From Nocardioides sp. GY 10127 (GTDB lineage Bacteria; Actinomycetota; Actinomycetes; Propionibacteriales; Nocardioidaceae): 64,000 nt of DNA. This document shows positions 43,146-52,094 of this stretch, one piece after another (positions within the stretch are counted from its first letter, which is position 1; every line of letters starts with the position of its first letter). The notes under the pieces were generated by a model. The model saw only the letters and a list, made by a program, of their open reading frames with translations. It was not told the origin of the DNA and did no database searches. The position numbers and the translations under genes are program-made. The stretch covers positions 186,001 to 250,000 of the forward strand of contig NZ_STGL01000009.1 in the NCBI RefSeq assembly GCF_004919085.1, written 5' to 3'.

Positions 43146-45358
43146 TGGGCTCGGGCACCACACCGTCCGTCGAGCCCGTCACCGGCGCCCAGGTCGACCT
43201 GGCCCTCACCGGGATGACCTGCGCGTCCTGCGCGCACCGCATCGAGCGGAAGCTGACCAGGCTCGAGGGCGTCACGGCCACGGTCAACTACGCCACCGAG
43301 ACCGCCCACGTCACCGCGCCGGTCGGCTACGACCTCCAGCGGCTCCTCGACACCGTCGAGGCCGCGGGCTACGGCGCGTCGCTGCCCGAGCCGGAGGCGG
43401 AGCCCGCCGACGGTGACCCGGTGCTGGCCGCGCTGGCCCGCCGCCTCACCGTGAGCGCGGTGCTCACGGTCCCGCTCGTGGTCGTCTCGATGGCGATGCC
43501 GCTGCACTTCCCGGGCTGGCAGTGGCTGGCCCTCGCCCTGGCCGCGCCCGTGGTCACCTGGGGCGCCTGGCCGTTCCACCGGGCCGCCGTGCTCGGTGCA
43601 CGGCACGGCGCGACGTCCATGGACACCCTCGTGAGCCTCGGCGTCACCGCCTCCACCCTGTGGTCGCTGGCCGCGCTCGTCACGGGCGCGCACCTCTACC
43701 TCGAGACCGCGGCCGTGCTCACCACCTTCCTGCTCGCGGGCAGGTGGCTGGAGCGCCGGGCCCGACGGTCCGCCGGCGCGGCGCTGCGGGCGCTGATGGA
43801 GGCCGGGGCCCGCGAGGCCACGCTCCTCGACGGCTGGGCGGCGGGGGCTCCGGGGAGCACGGCGGACGCCGTGGAGCGCACCGTGCCGGTCGCCGAGCTC
43901 GCCGTCGGCGACGTCGTGCTCGTGCGCCCCGGCCAGCAGCTGCCCACCGACGGCGTGGTGCTCGAGGGCGCCTCGGCGATCGACGCCTCGGTGGTGACGG
44001 GGGAGTCGGTGCCCGTCGACGCCGGCCCCGGCGACGAGGTCGTCGGCGGCACCCTCAACGTGGGCGGGCGGCTGGTGGTCCGCGCGACCGCGGTCGGCGA
44101 GCAGACCCGGCTCGCCCAGCTCGCCCGCATGGTCGAGGAGGCGCAGACCGGCAAGGCCGCCGCCCAGCGGCTCGCCGACCGCGTCTCGGGCGTCTTCGTG
44201 CCCGTCGTCCTCGTGCTCGCGCTCCTCACGCTCGTCGCGTGGCTCGTCCTCACGGGGGACGCCGGCGCCGCCGTCTCCGCGGCCGTGGCCGTGCTCGTGG
44301 TGGCGTGCCCGTGCGCGCTCGGCCTGGCGACCCCCACGGCGCTGGTCGCCGGCACCGGCCGGGGCGCCCAGCTGGGCATCCTCGTCCGCGGGCCCGAGGC
44401 GCTGGAGGCGGCCCGGGCCGTGCAGGTGGTCGCGCTCGACAAGACCGGCACCCTCACCACCGGCCGGATGAGCCTGGTCGGGGTCGTCGCCACCGGCGCC
44501 GAGCCCGTCGAAGTGCACCGGCTGGCGGGCGCGCTGGAGTCCTCGTCGGACCACCCCGTCGCCCGCGCGATCGCGGAGGACCGTCCCGTCGACGGCGCCC
44601 GCGTCACCGACTTCGCCGACCGCCCCGGCGCGGGCGTGGTGGGCACCGTGCTCGAGCCCGACGGCGCCGCCCGGCGGGTGGTCGTCGGCCGCCCCGAGCT
44701 GCTCGAGCGGGAGGGCCTGCGGGTCCCGCCGGTCCTGCACACCGCGCTCGACACCTCGCGCGAGCAGGGCCGCACCGCCGTCCTGGCGGGCTGGGACGGG
44801 CAGGCCCGCGGGCTGCTGGAGGTCGCGGACACCGTGCGCGAGGGTGCCGCCGAGGCCGTCACCGAGCTGCGCCTGCTCGGCCTGCGCCCCGTCCTGCTCA
44901 CCGGCGACCACGAGACCGCCGCGCGGGCCGTCGCGCTCCAGGTCGGCATCACCGACGTCGTCGCCGGCGTCGCGCCCGAGGAGAAGGTGGACGCCGTCCG
45001 CCGGCTCCAGGCCGACGGCAGCGGCGTGGCGATGGTCGGCGACGGCGTCAACGACGCCGCCGCGCTCGCCACCGCCGACCTCGGCATCGCCATGGGCACC
45101 GGCACGGACGCGGCCAAGCAGGCCGGCGACCTCGTGCTCGTCCGCGGGGACCTCGCCGTCGTCCCGGACGCCGTGCGCCTGGCCCGCCGGACCCTTGGCA
45201 CGATCCGCGCCAACCTGTTCTGGGCCTTCGGCTACAACGTCGCCGCGCTGCCCCTCGCGGCGCTCGGCCTGCTCGACCCGATGATCGCCGGCGGCGCGAT
45301 GGCGCTCTCCAGCGTCTGCGTCGTCGGCAACAGCCTGCGGCTGCGCACGTTCCGTTGA
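43145..45358 (+). CDS. copA: Copper-exporting P1B-type ATPase
   Basis: A 737-residue Cu(I) efflux pump in the cytoplasmic membrane. Domains in order: one N-terminal HMA domain with GMTCASCAHRIE (about 20), membrane helices, actuator with VVTGESVP, the CPC helix VACPCALGLATPTALVAG in the sixth membrane segment, phosphorylation motif ALDKTGTLTTG, the nucleotide-domain His-Pro in SSDHPVARAI, and GDGVNDAAAL. CPC marks monovalent copper or silver. The start is fixed by overlap with copZ. Expression should be induced by copper through CsoR. Confidence 0.96.
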   Translation: MGSGTTPSVEPVTGAQVDLALTGMTCASCAHRIERKLTRLEGVTATVNYATETAHVTAPVGYDLQRLLDTVEAAGYGASLPEPEAEPADGDPVLAALARRLTVSAVLTVPLVVVSMAMPLHFPGWQWLALALAAPVVTWGAWPFHRAAVLGARHGATSMDTLVSLGVTASTLWSLAALVTGAHLYLETAAVLTTFLLAGRWLERRARRSAGAALRALMEAGAREATLLDGWAAGAPGSTADAVERTVPVAELAVGDVVLVRPGQQLPTDGVVLEGASAIDASVVTGESVPVDAGPGDEVVGGTLNVGGRLVVRATAVGEQTRLAQLARMVEEAQTGKAAAQRLADRVSGVFVPVVLVLALLTLVAWLVLTGDAGAAVSAAVAVLVVACPCALGLATPTALVAGTGRGAQLGILVRGPEALEAARAVQVVALDKTGTLTTGRMSLVGVVATGAEPVEVHRLAGALESSSDHPVARAIAEDRPVDGARVTDFADRPGAGVVGTVLEPDGAARRVVVGRPELLEREGLRVPPVLHTALDTSREQGRTAVLAGWDGQARGLLEVADTVREGAAEAVTELRLLGLRPVLLTGDHETAARAVALQVGITDVVAGVAPEEKVDAVRRLQADGSGVAMVGDGVNDAAALATADLGIAMGTGTDAAKQAGDLVLVRGDLAVVPDAVRLARRTLGTIRANLFWAFGYNVAALPLAALGLLDPMIAGGAMALSSVCVVGNSLRLRTFR

Positions 45359-45378
45359 GGAGGGCCCGCTGAGCCTGT

Positions 45379-45402
45379 CCCGGGCGGCCTCCGCCGCCCG
45401 GG
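45379..45402. terminator. Bidirectional hairpin after copA
   Basis: CCCGGGCGGC and GCCGCCCGGG pair perfectly (10 bp, CTCC loop) between convergent copA and the DUF3352-like gene. Confidence 0.75.
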
Positions 45403-45406
45403 CGGC

Positions 45407-46636
45407 TCAGCGGCAGGCCGCGAAGAGCACGGGGCCGGTGGAGACGTCGGAGAAGAACGTGCCGTCGACGGGGCTCAGCAGCAGGGTGGCCACGTCGTCG
45501 TCCACGGCGGTCTCCTCGACGTTGAACCGGTCGGTGAAGCTGCCGCCCTGGCCGGGGGCGTCCCCCGAGGCCAGGGTCGTGCGGCTGCGGGCGTTCGCCT
45601 CGGCGGTGTCGGAGTCGGTGAAGCCCATGGCGACGAGGACGTCGGTCGGGTCCGTGCCGCTGCCCGAGCCGTCCATCGTGGCCATCGCCCAGCCGGTGAG
45701 CGGGTCGACCCCGCCGGCGTCCGCGACGAGGCCGTCCGCGGTGGCCTGGTCGGAGGAGTCCGCCTGCGCCATCGAGAGCTCGGTGCAGGCCTGGTCGCCC
45801 GTGAGCAGCGAGACGCTGAGCGGGTCGCCCGCGTCGTCCAGCGCGGAGACCACGTCGGTCACGCCCTGGGTGTCGCTGCCGGCGGCCGCGTCGGCGGCGT
45901 CGAGCGCGTCGGCGAGGTACTCCCGGTTGTCGCTCGCGAGCACGAGGCCCGCCTGCTCGTCGAGCGCCACGTGCGCCAGCTGCGAGCTGCCCTCGAGCCC
46001 GGTGGAGTCCTCGAGGGCCGCCAGCACGTCGTCCCCGCCCACCCAGACGCCCTGGGTGCGGTCGGACGGCGCGGTGTACCCGGCCGCCTCGAGGTCGTCG
46101 GCGAGGCCGGCGTAGACGTCGTCCTCGGTGCCGGACTCCACGCGGACGATGTCGACGACGCCCTCCTCGGACTGCGCCAGCACCTCCCACTCGGCGGTCA
46201 GCGGCGACCAGCCGAACGAGTGCAGCAGCAGCGGCGCGGCCTCGGTGAGCCCGGACTCCGAGGTGAGGTCGGCGTCGTAGCCGTCGTCGAGGAGGGTCTT
46301 GAGCGCGGCCCTGTTCGTGCCGGTGACGCCGAGCCGGTCGCGCACCGCCGACCAGTCGGTGAAGGAGTAGCGCTGGGTGTCGGCCGGGGCGAGGGCCACG
46401 GCCTGCGCGAGCGGGGTCGACTTCGGCGCGAGCTGCGTGACGGCCACGAGGACGCCGACCACCACGACGAGCACCAGGAAGGCCAGCGCCGGGGGCGGCA
46501 GCGAGAGCAGGCCGCGGCGGCGCTTCCCCTCGGGCGCGGTGGGCGCCGGCGTGCCGCTCGGCGGCGTGCTGGGCGTCGACGGGCGGGGCGTCGACGGGCG
46601 GGGCGTTGACGGGCGGGGCTGGCTCCGCGGGCTCAC
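45407..46636 (-). CDS. DUF3352-like membrane-anchored secreted protein
   Basis: A 409-residue protein. A Pro-rich cytosolic start with PRPST repeated three times is followed by one membrane helix (about 50-70). The outer part is acidic, with a repeated alpha/beta layout: DTQRYSFTDWSAVRDRLG, WEVLAQSEEGVVDIVRVES, DEQAGLVLASDNREYLADAL. This resembles DUF3352-type extracellular domains; the family call is moderate and the role unknown. GTG 46636 is chosen because AGGAGG lies 7 nt upstream; TAGTCT (minus strand, 46675-46680) is a likely -10. A longer frame would overlap the mutT1 start. Confidence 0.75.
   Translation of the reverse strand: MSPRSQPRPSTPRPSTPRPSTPSTPPSGTPAPTAPEGKRRRGLLSLPPPALAFLVLVVVVGVLVAVTQLAPKSTPLAQAVALAPADTQRYSFTDWSAVRDRLGVTGTNRAALKTLLDDGYDADLTSESGLTEAAPLLLHSFGWSPLTAEWEVLAQSEEGVVDIVRVESGTEDDVYAGLADDLEAAGYTAPSDRTQGVWVGGDDVLAALEDSTGLEGSSQLAHVALDEQAGLVLASDNREYLADALDAADAAAGSDTQGVTDVVSALDDAGDPLSVSLLTGDQACTELSMAQADSSDQATADGLVADAGGVDPLTGWAMATMDGSGSGTDPTDVLVAMGFTDSDTAEANARSRTTLASGDAPGQGGSFTDRFNVEETAVDDDVATLLLSPVDGTFFSDVSTGPVLFAACR
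46574..46618. repeat. 15-bp coding repeat, three copies (PRPST)
   Basis: CGTCGACGGGCGGGG occurs at 46574, 46589 and (one change) 46604. In the minus-strand gene each unit encodes PRPST, so copy-number change keeps the frame. Confidence 0.9.
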
Positions 46637-46685
46637 GGGTGGGCCTCCTGGGTCGGTGGGGTGCTCGGGGTGTGAGACTACGGTC

Positions 46686-47654
46686 ATGGAGCGCAGGCAG
46701 CCGCGACCCACCACTCGTGACGCGGGCGACGGCTCGTCCAGGGAGGTGCTGGCCGCCGGCGGCGTGGTCTTCCGCAAGGGCGGCGAGGTGCTCCTCGTGC
46801 ACCGGCCCAAGTACGACGACTGGTCCTTCCCCAAGGGCAAGGTCGACCCCGGCGAGCACCCGCTGGTCACGGCGGTGCGCGAGGTCGAGGAGGAGGCCGG
46901 CGTCCGCGTGCGCCTCGGCGACCGCCTGCCCGACCAGCTCTACCCGGTGGCGGCCGGCACCAAGCGGGTGCACTACTGGCAGGCCCGGGTGCTGGGCGAC
47001 GACGACGTGCGCGGCTACCGGCGCGGCAACGAGATCGACGAGGTCCGCTGGGTCCACCGCTCCGAAGCGCCCGCGCTGCTCACCCACGAGCGCGACCGTG
47101 CGCTGCTGCGCGACGCGGTGCCCGGGCGCAAGCGCACCACCCCGCTCGTCGTCCTGCGGCACGCGGCCGCGCGCCCGCGGGTGGAGTGGGACGGCGAGGA
47201 CCGCCTGCGCCCCCTCCACGTCACCGGCTCCGCCCAGGCCGACGCGCTCGTGCCGGTGCTGGGGACCTGGGACGTCCAGCGCGTCGTCACGTCCTCCTCG
47301 ACCCGCTGCGTGCGGACCGTCGAGCCGTACGCCGCCGCGCGCAGCCTGCGCCCCGAGGCCGTCGCCGGCCTGAGCGAGGAGGGCTCCACGCGGGACGACG
47401 TCCAGCGGCTCGTCGCGCGGGCGGCCCGTGAGGCGGTCGCGGACCGTCGTCCTACCCTGCTCTGCTCGCACCGGCCGGTGCTCCCGTGGGTGCTCGAGGG
47501 GCTGGGGCTGCGCCAGGTCGTGCTGGCGCCGGGCGAGCTCGTGGTCGCCCACCTGCGGGCCACCGACGGCCCGGCCGAGGCGCTGGAACCGGGTGGTCCG
47601 GTGCCGCCGGAGGGCGTGCGGGTCGTGGGTGTCGAGGTGCACCGGGTCGACTGA
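46686..47654 (+). CDS. mutT1: MutT1-type NUDIX hydrolase fused to histidine phosphatase
   Basis: A 322-residue two-domain enzyme. The NUDIX half (about 18-140) has the complete box G-x5-E-x7-REVEEEAG in GKVDPGEHPLVTAVREVEEE. The C-terminal half (about 152-300) is a histidine phosphatase with VLRHAAARPR, SSSTRCVRTVEPY and CSHRPVLPW. Mycobacterial MutT1 has this design and removes 8-oxo-dGTP and diadenosine polyphosphates. ATG 46686 begins close to the family N-terminus; no clear ribosome site. In mycobacteria it lies beside ppk; here pst genes and ppk are in the same region. Confidence 0.9.
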   Translation: MERRQPRPTTRDAGDGSSREVLAAGGVVFRKGGEVLLVHRPKYDDWSFPKGKVDPGEHPLVTAVREVEEEAGVRVRLGDRLPDQLYPVAAGTKRVHYWQARVLGDDDVRGYRRGNEIDEVRWVHRSEAPALLTHERDRALLRDAVPGRKRTTPLVVLRHAAARPRVEWDGEDRLRPLHVTGSAQADALVPVLGTWDVQRVVTSSSTRCVRTVEPYAAARSLRPEAVAGLSEEGSTRDDVQRLVARAAREAVADRRPTLLCSHRPVLPWVLEGLGLRQVVLAPGELVVAHLRATDGPAEALEPGGPVPPEGVRVVGVEVHRVD

Positions 47655-47699
47655 GGGGTCGACTGAGAGGCCTACTGAAGCGACCGCTTCGGCGAGGGA

Positions 47700-47713
47700 G
47701 TGACCTGGGTCAC
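47700..47713. promoter_or_regulatory. GlxR/CRP-type site
   Basis: GTGACCTGGGTCAC has the perfect GTGA-N6-TCAC core of cAMP receptor family sites. In Corynebacterium glutamicum, GlxR is known to regulate pstSCAB. Confidence 0.55.
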
Positions 47714-47811
47714 GCCTTCCCTGAGTGCTTGCTGATTGTCAAGCCGTTCCTGGGCGAGTTCATCCTCCGTCCTGGCGATCTTTGCTGCCGCGTAGATCAA
47801 TCGCCAGATCG

Positions 47812-47855
47812 GGTTCACCCGTCGTTCACCGAGGGCCCCAGAACGCTTCACCTGG
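47812..47855 (+). promoter_or_regulatory. PHO box (PhoP direct repeats)
   Basis: TTCACC recurs at 47814, 47825 and 47847: spacings of 11 and 22 bp, i.e. 11-bp repeat units with one decayed unit between. The sequence GGTTCACCCGTCGTTCACC matches actinobacterial PhoP boxes. It ends about 10 bp before the -10 box. Confidence 0.8.
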
Positions 47856-47913
47856 CCTCCTTAGCGTCCACGGCGCAACGCAGCATCCATCGAGCTTCTC
47901 AGGAGTACCTGAA

Positions 47914-49014
47914 GTGAAGACCACCTTCCGCCGCGCCATCGTCCCCGGTGTGGCCGTTCTCGCCCTCGCCCTCACCGGCGCGTGCTCGGCCGGCAACGAG
48001 TCCTCGGACACCTCGAGCGACAGCAGCGCCAGCCTCTCCGGTGAGCTGGACGGCGGCGGTTCGTCGGCGCAGCAGGCCGCCCAGGGCGCCTGGGCCGTCG
48101 GCTTCCAGTCCTCCAACCCCGACGTGACGGTCAACTACGACCCGGTCGGCTCGGGCGGTGGCCGCGAGGGCTTCATCTCCGGCGCGTACGCCTTCGCGGG
48201 CTCCGACGCCTACCTGACCAACGACGACGGCGAGCTCGACGCGGCCAACGAGAAGTGCGGCGGCGCCGCCATCGAGGTCCCGGACTACGTCTCCCCGATC
48301 GCCGTCGTCTACAACGTCCCCGGCGTCGACGACCTGAACCTCTCGCCCGACACCCTCGCGGGCATCATGTCCGGCGCGATCACCCAGTGGGACGACGCGG
48401 CCATCAAGGCCGACAACCCGGACGCCGACCTCCCGAGCGAGCGCATCAATGCCGTCCACCGCTCCGACGAGTCGGGCACCACCGAGAACTTCACCGACTA
48501 CCTCACCGCCGTCTCCCCGGACGTGTGGGACGCCGGTGTCGTCGAGACCTGGCCGAAGGGCTACGGCGGCGAGGGTGCCTCCGGCACCTCGGGCGTCATC
48601 AGCACCGTGTCCGGCTCGGACTACACCATCGGCTACGCGGACGCCTCGCAGGCCGGTGACCTCGGTGTCGCCAACATCGGTGTCGGTGACGAGTTCGTCG
48701 CCCCCTCCGCCGACGCGGCCGCCAAGATCCTCGACGTCTCCTCCGAGGCCGACGTCGCCACCGACACCCAGCTGGTGTTCGACCTCGACCACACCACCGA
48801 GGAGTCGGGCGTCTACCCGATCGTGCTGACCTCGTACTTCCTGGCCTGCCAGACCTACGACGACGCCGACACCGCCGCCATGGTGAAGGCCTACGCCGAG
48901 TACATCCTCTCCTCCGACGGCCAGCAGCAGGCCGCCTCCGAGGCCGGCTCCGCGCCGCTCTCGGACAGCCTGTCGCAGAAGGCGCTGGCGATCGTGGAGA
49001 AGATCGGCTCCTGA
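47914..49014 (+). CDS. pstS: Phosphate ABC transporter substrate-binding lipoprotein
   Basis: The extracellular high-affinity phosphate-binding protein, 366 residues. A signal peptide with lipobox LTGAC puts the lipid Cys at about 24. The binding motif region includes VGSGGGREGFISG, SDAYLT, VVYNVPGVDDLNLSPD, TQWDDAAI and HRSDESGTTENFTDYL, which carries phosphate ligands in this family. GTG 47914 has AGGAG 8 nt upstream. Expression should rise in phosphate starvation through the PHO box. A hairpin after the gene probably lowers read-through into pstC. Confidence 0.96.
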   Translation: MKTTFRRAIVPGVAVLALALTGACSAGNESSDTSSDSSASLSGELDGGGSSAQQAAQGAWAVGFQSSNPDVTVNYDPVGSGGGREGFISGAYAFAGSDAYLTNDDGELDAANEKCGGAAIEVPDYVSPIAVVYNVPGVDDLNLSPDTLAGIMSGAITQWDDAAIKADNPDADLPSERINAVHRSDESGTTENFTDYLTAVSPDVWDAGVVETWPKGYGGEGASGTSGVISTVSGSDYTIGYADASQAGDLGVANIGVGDEFVAPSADAAAKILDVSSEADVATDTQLVFDLDHTTEESGVYPIVLTSYFLACQTYDDADTAAMVKAYAEYILSSDGQQQAASEAGSAPLSDSLSQKALAIVEKIGS

Positions 49015-49037
49015 TCACCCCACCGAGAAGGTGACGC

Positions 49038-49074
49038 GAGGGGCCTGGACCGGCAGCATGGGTCCAGGCCCCTC
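49038..49074 (+). terminator. Attenuator hairpin between pstS and pstC
   Basis: GAGGGGCCTGGACC and GGTCCAGGCCCCTC pair perfectly (14 bp). It lies inside the operon, without a U-tract, and fits higher pstS than pstCAB levels. Confidence 0.7.
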
Positions 49075-49131
49075 CGCGCGGGGTGACGTGCCCCGCGCCG
49101 AACGCCCCTGAACGAGACCAGGAGAGACCCG

Positions 49132-50085
49132 GTGTCCATCGCTGACCCCGAGACCGAGATCCCGCCGCCGCTCGGCACCACGAGCAAGGCGGGCGATGCC
49201 GTGTTCCGCGGGCTCGCCACCGCCTCCGCCAGCGTGATCCTGCTGGCGCTGGCCGGCGTGGCCGCGTTCCTGCTCGCCCAGGGCCTGCCCGCCCTCGACG
49301 GCACGGGCGCCCAGGCGTACGGCTTCGACAACATCTGGGTCTACGTCGGCCCGCTGCTCTTCGGCACCCTGCTGGCGGCCACGATCGCGCTCGTCTTCGC
49401 GGCCCCGCTGTCGCTGGGCGTCGCGCTGGTGATCAGCCACTACGCGCCGCGCCGGGTCGCGAAGGGCCTCGGCTGGGCGATCGACCTGCTCGCCGCGATC
49501 CCCTCGGTGATCTACGGCCTGTGGGGCATCGAGTTCCTGGCCAAGCAGCTCGTGCCCGTCTACATGTGGCTCGAGGCGCACCTGTCGTTCATCCCGCTCT
49601 TCGCGGGCCCCGTGCCGACCTCCGGTCGCACGATGATGACCGCCGGCCTCGTGCTGGCCGTGATGGCGCTGCCGATCATCACGGCCATCTGCCGCGAGAT
49701 CTTCGCCCAGACGCCGGTGATGCACCAGGAGGCCGCCCTGGCCCTCGGTGCCACCCGCTGGGAGATGATCCGGCTCGCCGTCTTCCCCTACGGCCGCTCC
49801 GGCATCGTCTCCGCGGTGCTGCTCGGCCTGGGCCGCGCGCTCGGCGAGACCATGGCCGTCGCGCTCGTGCTCTCCCCGAGCATCGTGGTGAGCTTCAACC
49901 TCATCTCGGCCGAGGGCGGGGACTCCTCCTCGACCATCGCCGCGAACATCGCGCTGAACTTCGGCAACGCCTCCGGCTCGAAGATCGACACCCTCATCTT
50001 CACCGGCCTCGTGCTGTTCGTGATCACCTTCGCCGTCAACTTCCTGGGCCGCTGGATCGCCGCCCGGGGCGTGAAGAAGGGCTGA
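49132..50085 (+). CDS. pstC: Phosphate ABC transporter permease PstC
   Basis: A 317-residue membrane subunit with six predicted helices. Family signs are LLAAIPSVIYGLWGIEFL, the coupling EAA loop QEAALALGATRWEMIRLAVFPYG (in parts), and GRALGETMAVALVL. The GTG start has AGGAGAG upstream. pstA follows after 4 bp. Confidence 0.95.
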   Translation: MSIADPETEIPPPLGTTSKAGDAVFRGLATASASVILLALAGVAAFLLAQGLPALDGTGAQAYGFDNIWVYVGPLLFGTLLAATIALVFAAPLSLGVALVISHYAPRRVAKGLGWAIDLLAAIPSVIYGLWGIEFLAKQLVPVYMWLEAHLSFIPLFAGPVPTSGRTMMTAGLVLAVMALPIITAICREIFAQTPVMHQEAALALGATRWEMIRLAVFPYGRSGIVSAVLLGLGRALGETMAVALVLSPSIVVSFNLISAEGGDSSSTIAANIALNFGNASGSKIDTLIFTGLVLFVITFAVNFLGRWIAARGVKKG

Positions 50086-50089
50086 CCCC

Positions 50090-51163
50090 GTGACCAACCT
50101 GTCCACCGCGCCCACCAGCAGCGACATGGCGCCGCTCCAGAGCGGCCACCTGCCCCGGTTCGCTCCCCTGGCCGTCGGTGTCCTCGCGGTCGCGGTCGGC
50201 GTCCTCGTCGGGGGCATGGCCCTGGGCGGCGGCGTCGCCGGTGCCCTCGTCCTCGGCTGGCTCACCATGATCGTCGTGCTGCCGCTGTGGTCGCGCGTCG
50301 TCGAGGGCGGTCGCAAGGCCAAGGACCGGCTCGTCACCGTCGGCGTCTGGAGCACCTTCGGCCTGGCGATGATCCCGCTGGTCTCCCTCACCTGGACCGT
50401 GGTCAGCAAGGGCTACGGCGCCCTCACGCCCACGTTCTTCCAGAACTCGATGCAGGGCGTCCTCGGCTCCGGCGGCGGCATCTACCACGCGCTGATGGGC
50501 ACGCTCATCGTCACCGCGGTGGCCACCCTGATCTCGGTGCCGATCGGCGTCCTGACGGCCGTCTACCTCGTCGAGTACGGCAACAAGAACCTCTTCTCGC
50601 GGGTCATCACGTTCCTCGTGGACGTCATGACCGGCATCCCGTCGATCGTGGCGGGTCTCTTCGCCTACGCCCTCTTCCAGATCTTCTTCGGCCCCGGCGT
50701 GAAGATGGGCTTCGCGGGCTCGGTGGCGCTCTCGGTGCTGATGATCCCGACCGTCGTCCGCTCCTCGGAGGAGATGCTCAAGCTGGTCCCCACCGACCTG
50801 CGCGAGGCGGCCTACGCCCTGGGCGTGCCGAAGTGGCGGACGGTCGTGAAGGTGGTCCTCCCGACCGCCGTCGCCGGCATCGTCACCGGCGTGACCCTGG
50901 CGATCGCCCGCGTCGCCGGCGAGACCGCCCCGCTGCTGCTCACCGCCGGCCTCACCACCAGCCTGAACTTCAACCCGTTCGAGGGCCGCATGACGACCCT
51001 GCCGGTGTTCATCTACTCCTCGATCCAGGCGCCCGGCCTGTACGTGGACGAGATGACCTCGATGGCGTGGGGCGCGGCCCTCGTGCTCGTCGTCATCGTC
51101 ATGCTCCTCAACATCCTCGCCCGCGTCGTCGGCAGCGTCTTCGCACCCAAGTCGGGTCGCTGA
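50090..51163 (+). CDS. pstA: Phosphate ABC transporter permease PstA
   Basis: The second membrane subunit, 357 residues. About 95 N-terminal residues with two or three extra hydrophobic segments precede the conserved core. The core has VDVMTGIPSIVAGLFAY, the EAA loop DLREAAYALGVPKWRTVVKVVLP (in parts) and RVAGETAPLLLT. The start is a GTG 4 bp after pstC with AAGAAGGG upstream. Confidence 0.95.
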   Translation: MTNLSTAPTSSDMAPLQSGHLPRFAPLAVGVLAVAVGVLVGGMALGGGVAGALVLGWLTMIVVLPLWSRVVEGGRKAKDRLVTVGVWSTFGLAMIPLVSLTWTVVSKGYGALTPTFFQNSMQGVLGSGGGIYHALMGTLIVTAVATLISVPIGVLTAVYLVEYGNKNLFSRVITFLVDVMTGIPSIVAGLFAYALFQIFFGPGVKMGFAGSVALSVLMIPTVVRSSEEMLKLVPTDLREAAYALGVPKWRTVVKVVLPTAVAGIVTGVTLAIARVAGETAPLLLTAGLTTSLNFNPFEGRMTTLPVFIYSSIQAPGLYVDEMTSMAWGAALVLVVIVMLLNILARVVGSVFAPKSGR

Positions 51164-51200
51164 GGCTCCCCTTTCACCAGGAATCAAGGACACTCCACTC

Positions 51201-51980
51201 ATGGCCAAGAGCATCGACGTCTCCGACCTCGACATCTACTACGGCGACTTCCTCGCCGTGCAGGGCGTGACCATGTCCATCAAGGCGCGCGCGGTCACCG
51301 CCCTCATCGGCCCGTCGGGCTGCGGCAAGTCGACCTTCCTGCGCTCGCTGAACCGCATGCACGAGGTCATCCCCGGCGCCCGCGCCGAGGGCAAGGTGAT
51401 GGTCGACGGCCAGGACCTCTACGACGCGGACGTCGACCCGGTGGCCGTGCGCCGCGAGATCGGCATGGTCTTCCAGCGCCCCAACCCGTTCCCGACGATG
51501 TCGATCTACGAGAACGTGCTGGCCGGCAAGCGCCTCAACGCGACGCGGCTGAAGAAGTCCGACGCCGACGACCTCGTCGAGAAGTCGCTGCGCGGTGCCA
51601 ACCTGTGGTCCGAGGTGAAGGACCGCCTCGGCAAGCCCGGCATGGGCCTCTCCGGCGGTCAGCAGCAGCGCCTCTGCATCGCCCGCGCGATCGCCGTCGA
51701 GCCGCAGGTGCTGCTCATGGACGAGCCCTGCTCGGCCCTCGACCCCATCTCGACCGCCGCGATCGAGGACCTCATCCACGAGCTGAAGTCCGACTACACG
51801 ATCGTGATCGTCACCCACAACATGCAGCAGGCCGCCCGCGTCTCCGACGACACCGGCTTCTTCAACCTCAAGGCGACCGGCGAGCCCGGCCACCTGGTCG
51901 AGTTCAACCCGACCAAGAAGATGTTCACCAACCCCGACAACGAGGCCACGGAGTCCTACATCTCCGGTCGCTTCGGCTGA
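51201..51980 (+). CDS. pstB: Phosphate ABC transporter ATP-binding protein
   Basis: The ATPase of the importer, 259 residues. Walker A GPSGCGKSTFLRSLNRM at about 35, Q-loop MVFQRPNPFPTMSIYENV (the PstB signature), LSGGQQQRLCIARAI, Walker B VLLMDEPCSALDP, switch His in VTHNMQQAARVSD. The start lies 37 bp after pstA. phoU is not downstream as in many bacteria; a DUF47 (PhoU-like) protein is paired with the Pit transporter nearby instead. Confidence 0.97.
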   Translation: MAKSIDVSDLDIYYGDFLAVQGVTMSIKARAVTALIGPSGCGKSTFLRSLNRMHEVIPGARAEGKVMVDGQDLYDADVDPVAVRREIGMVFQRPNPFPTMSIYENVLAGKRLNATRLKKSDADDLVEKSLRGANLWSEVKDRLGKPGMGLSGGQQQRLCIARAIAVEPQVLLMDEPCSALDPISTAAIEDLIHELKSDYTIVIVTHNMQQAARVSDDTGFFNLKATGEPGHLVEFNPTKKMFTNPDNEATESYISGRFG

Positions 51981-51989
51981 GCCGCCGCC

Positions 51990-52025
51990 CCGGCGCCTGA
52001 TTCACGGCTGATCCTCAGGCGCCGG
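51990..52025 (+). terminator. Hairpin after pstB
   Basis: CCGGCGCCTGA pairs with TCAGGCGCCGG (11 bp, 14-nt loop), ending the pst operon. No U-tract. Confidence 0.7.
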
Positions 52026-52094
52026 ACGCTCCCCGCGGCCGCGTGACGCCCCTAGCGTGGGGGCGTCCGTGACGCCTGACGCTGGAGCGCACCC

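Larger units (their letters stand above)
47655..47913 (+). promoter_or_regulatory. Regulatory region of pstSCAB
   Basis: The 259-bp gap contains a GAAGCG-AC-CGCTTC hairpin just after mutT1, a GlxR/CRP-type site, an 8-bp inverted repeat CTGGCGAT (47772-47779)/ATCGCCAG (47800-47807), a PHO box, a -10 box TAGCGT (47862-47867) and the ribosome site AGGAG (47901-47905). Confidence 0.7.
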
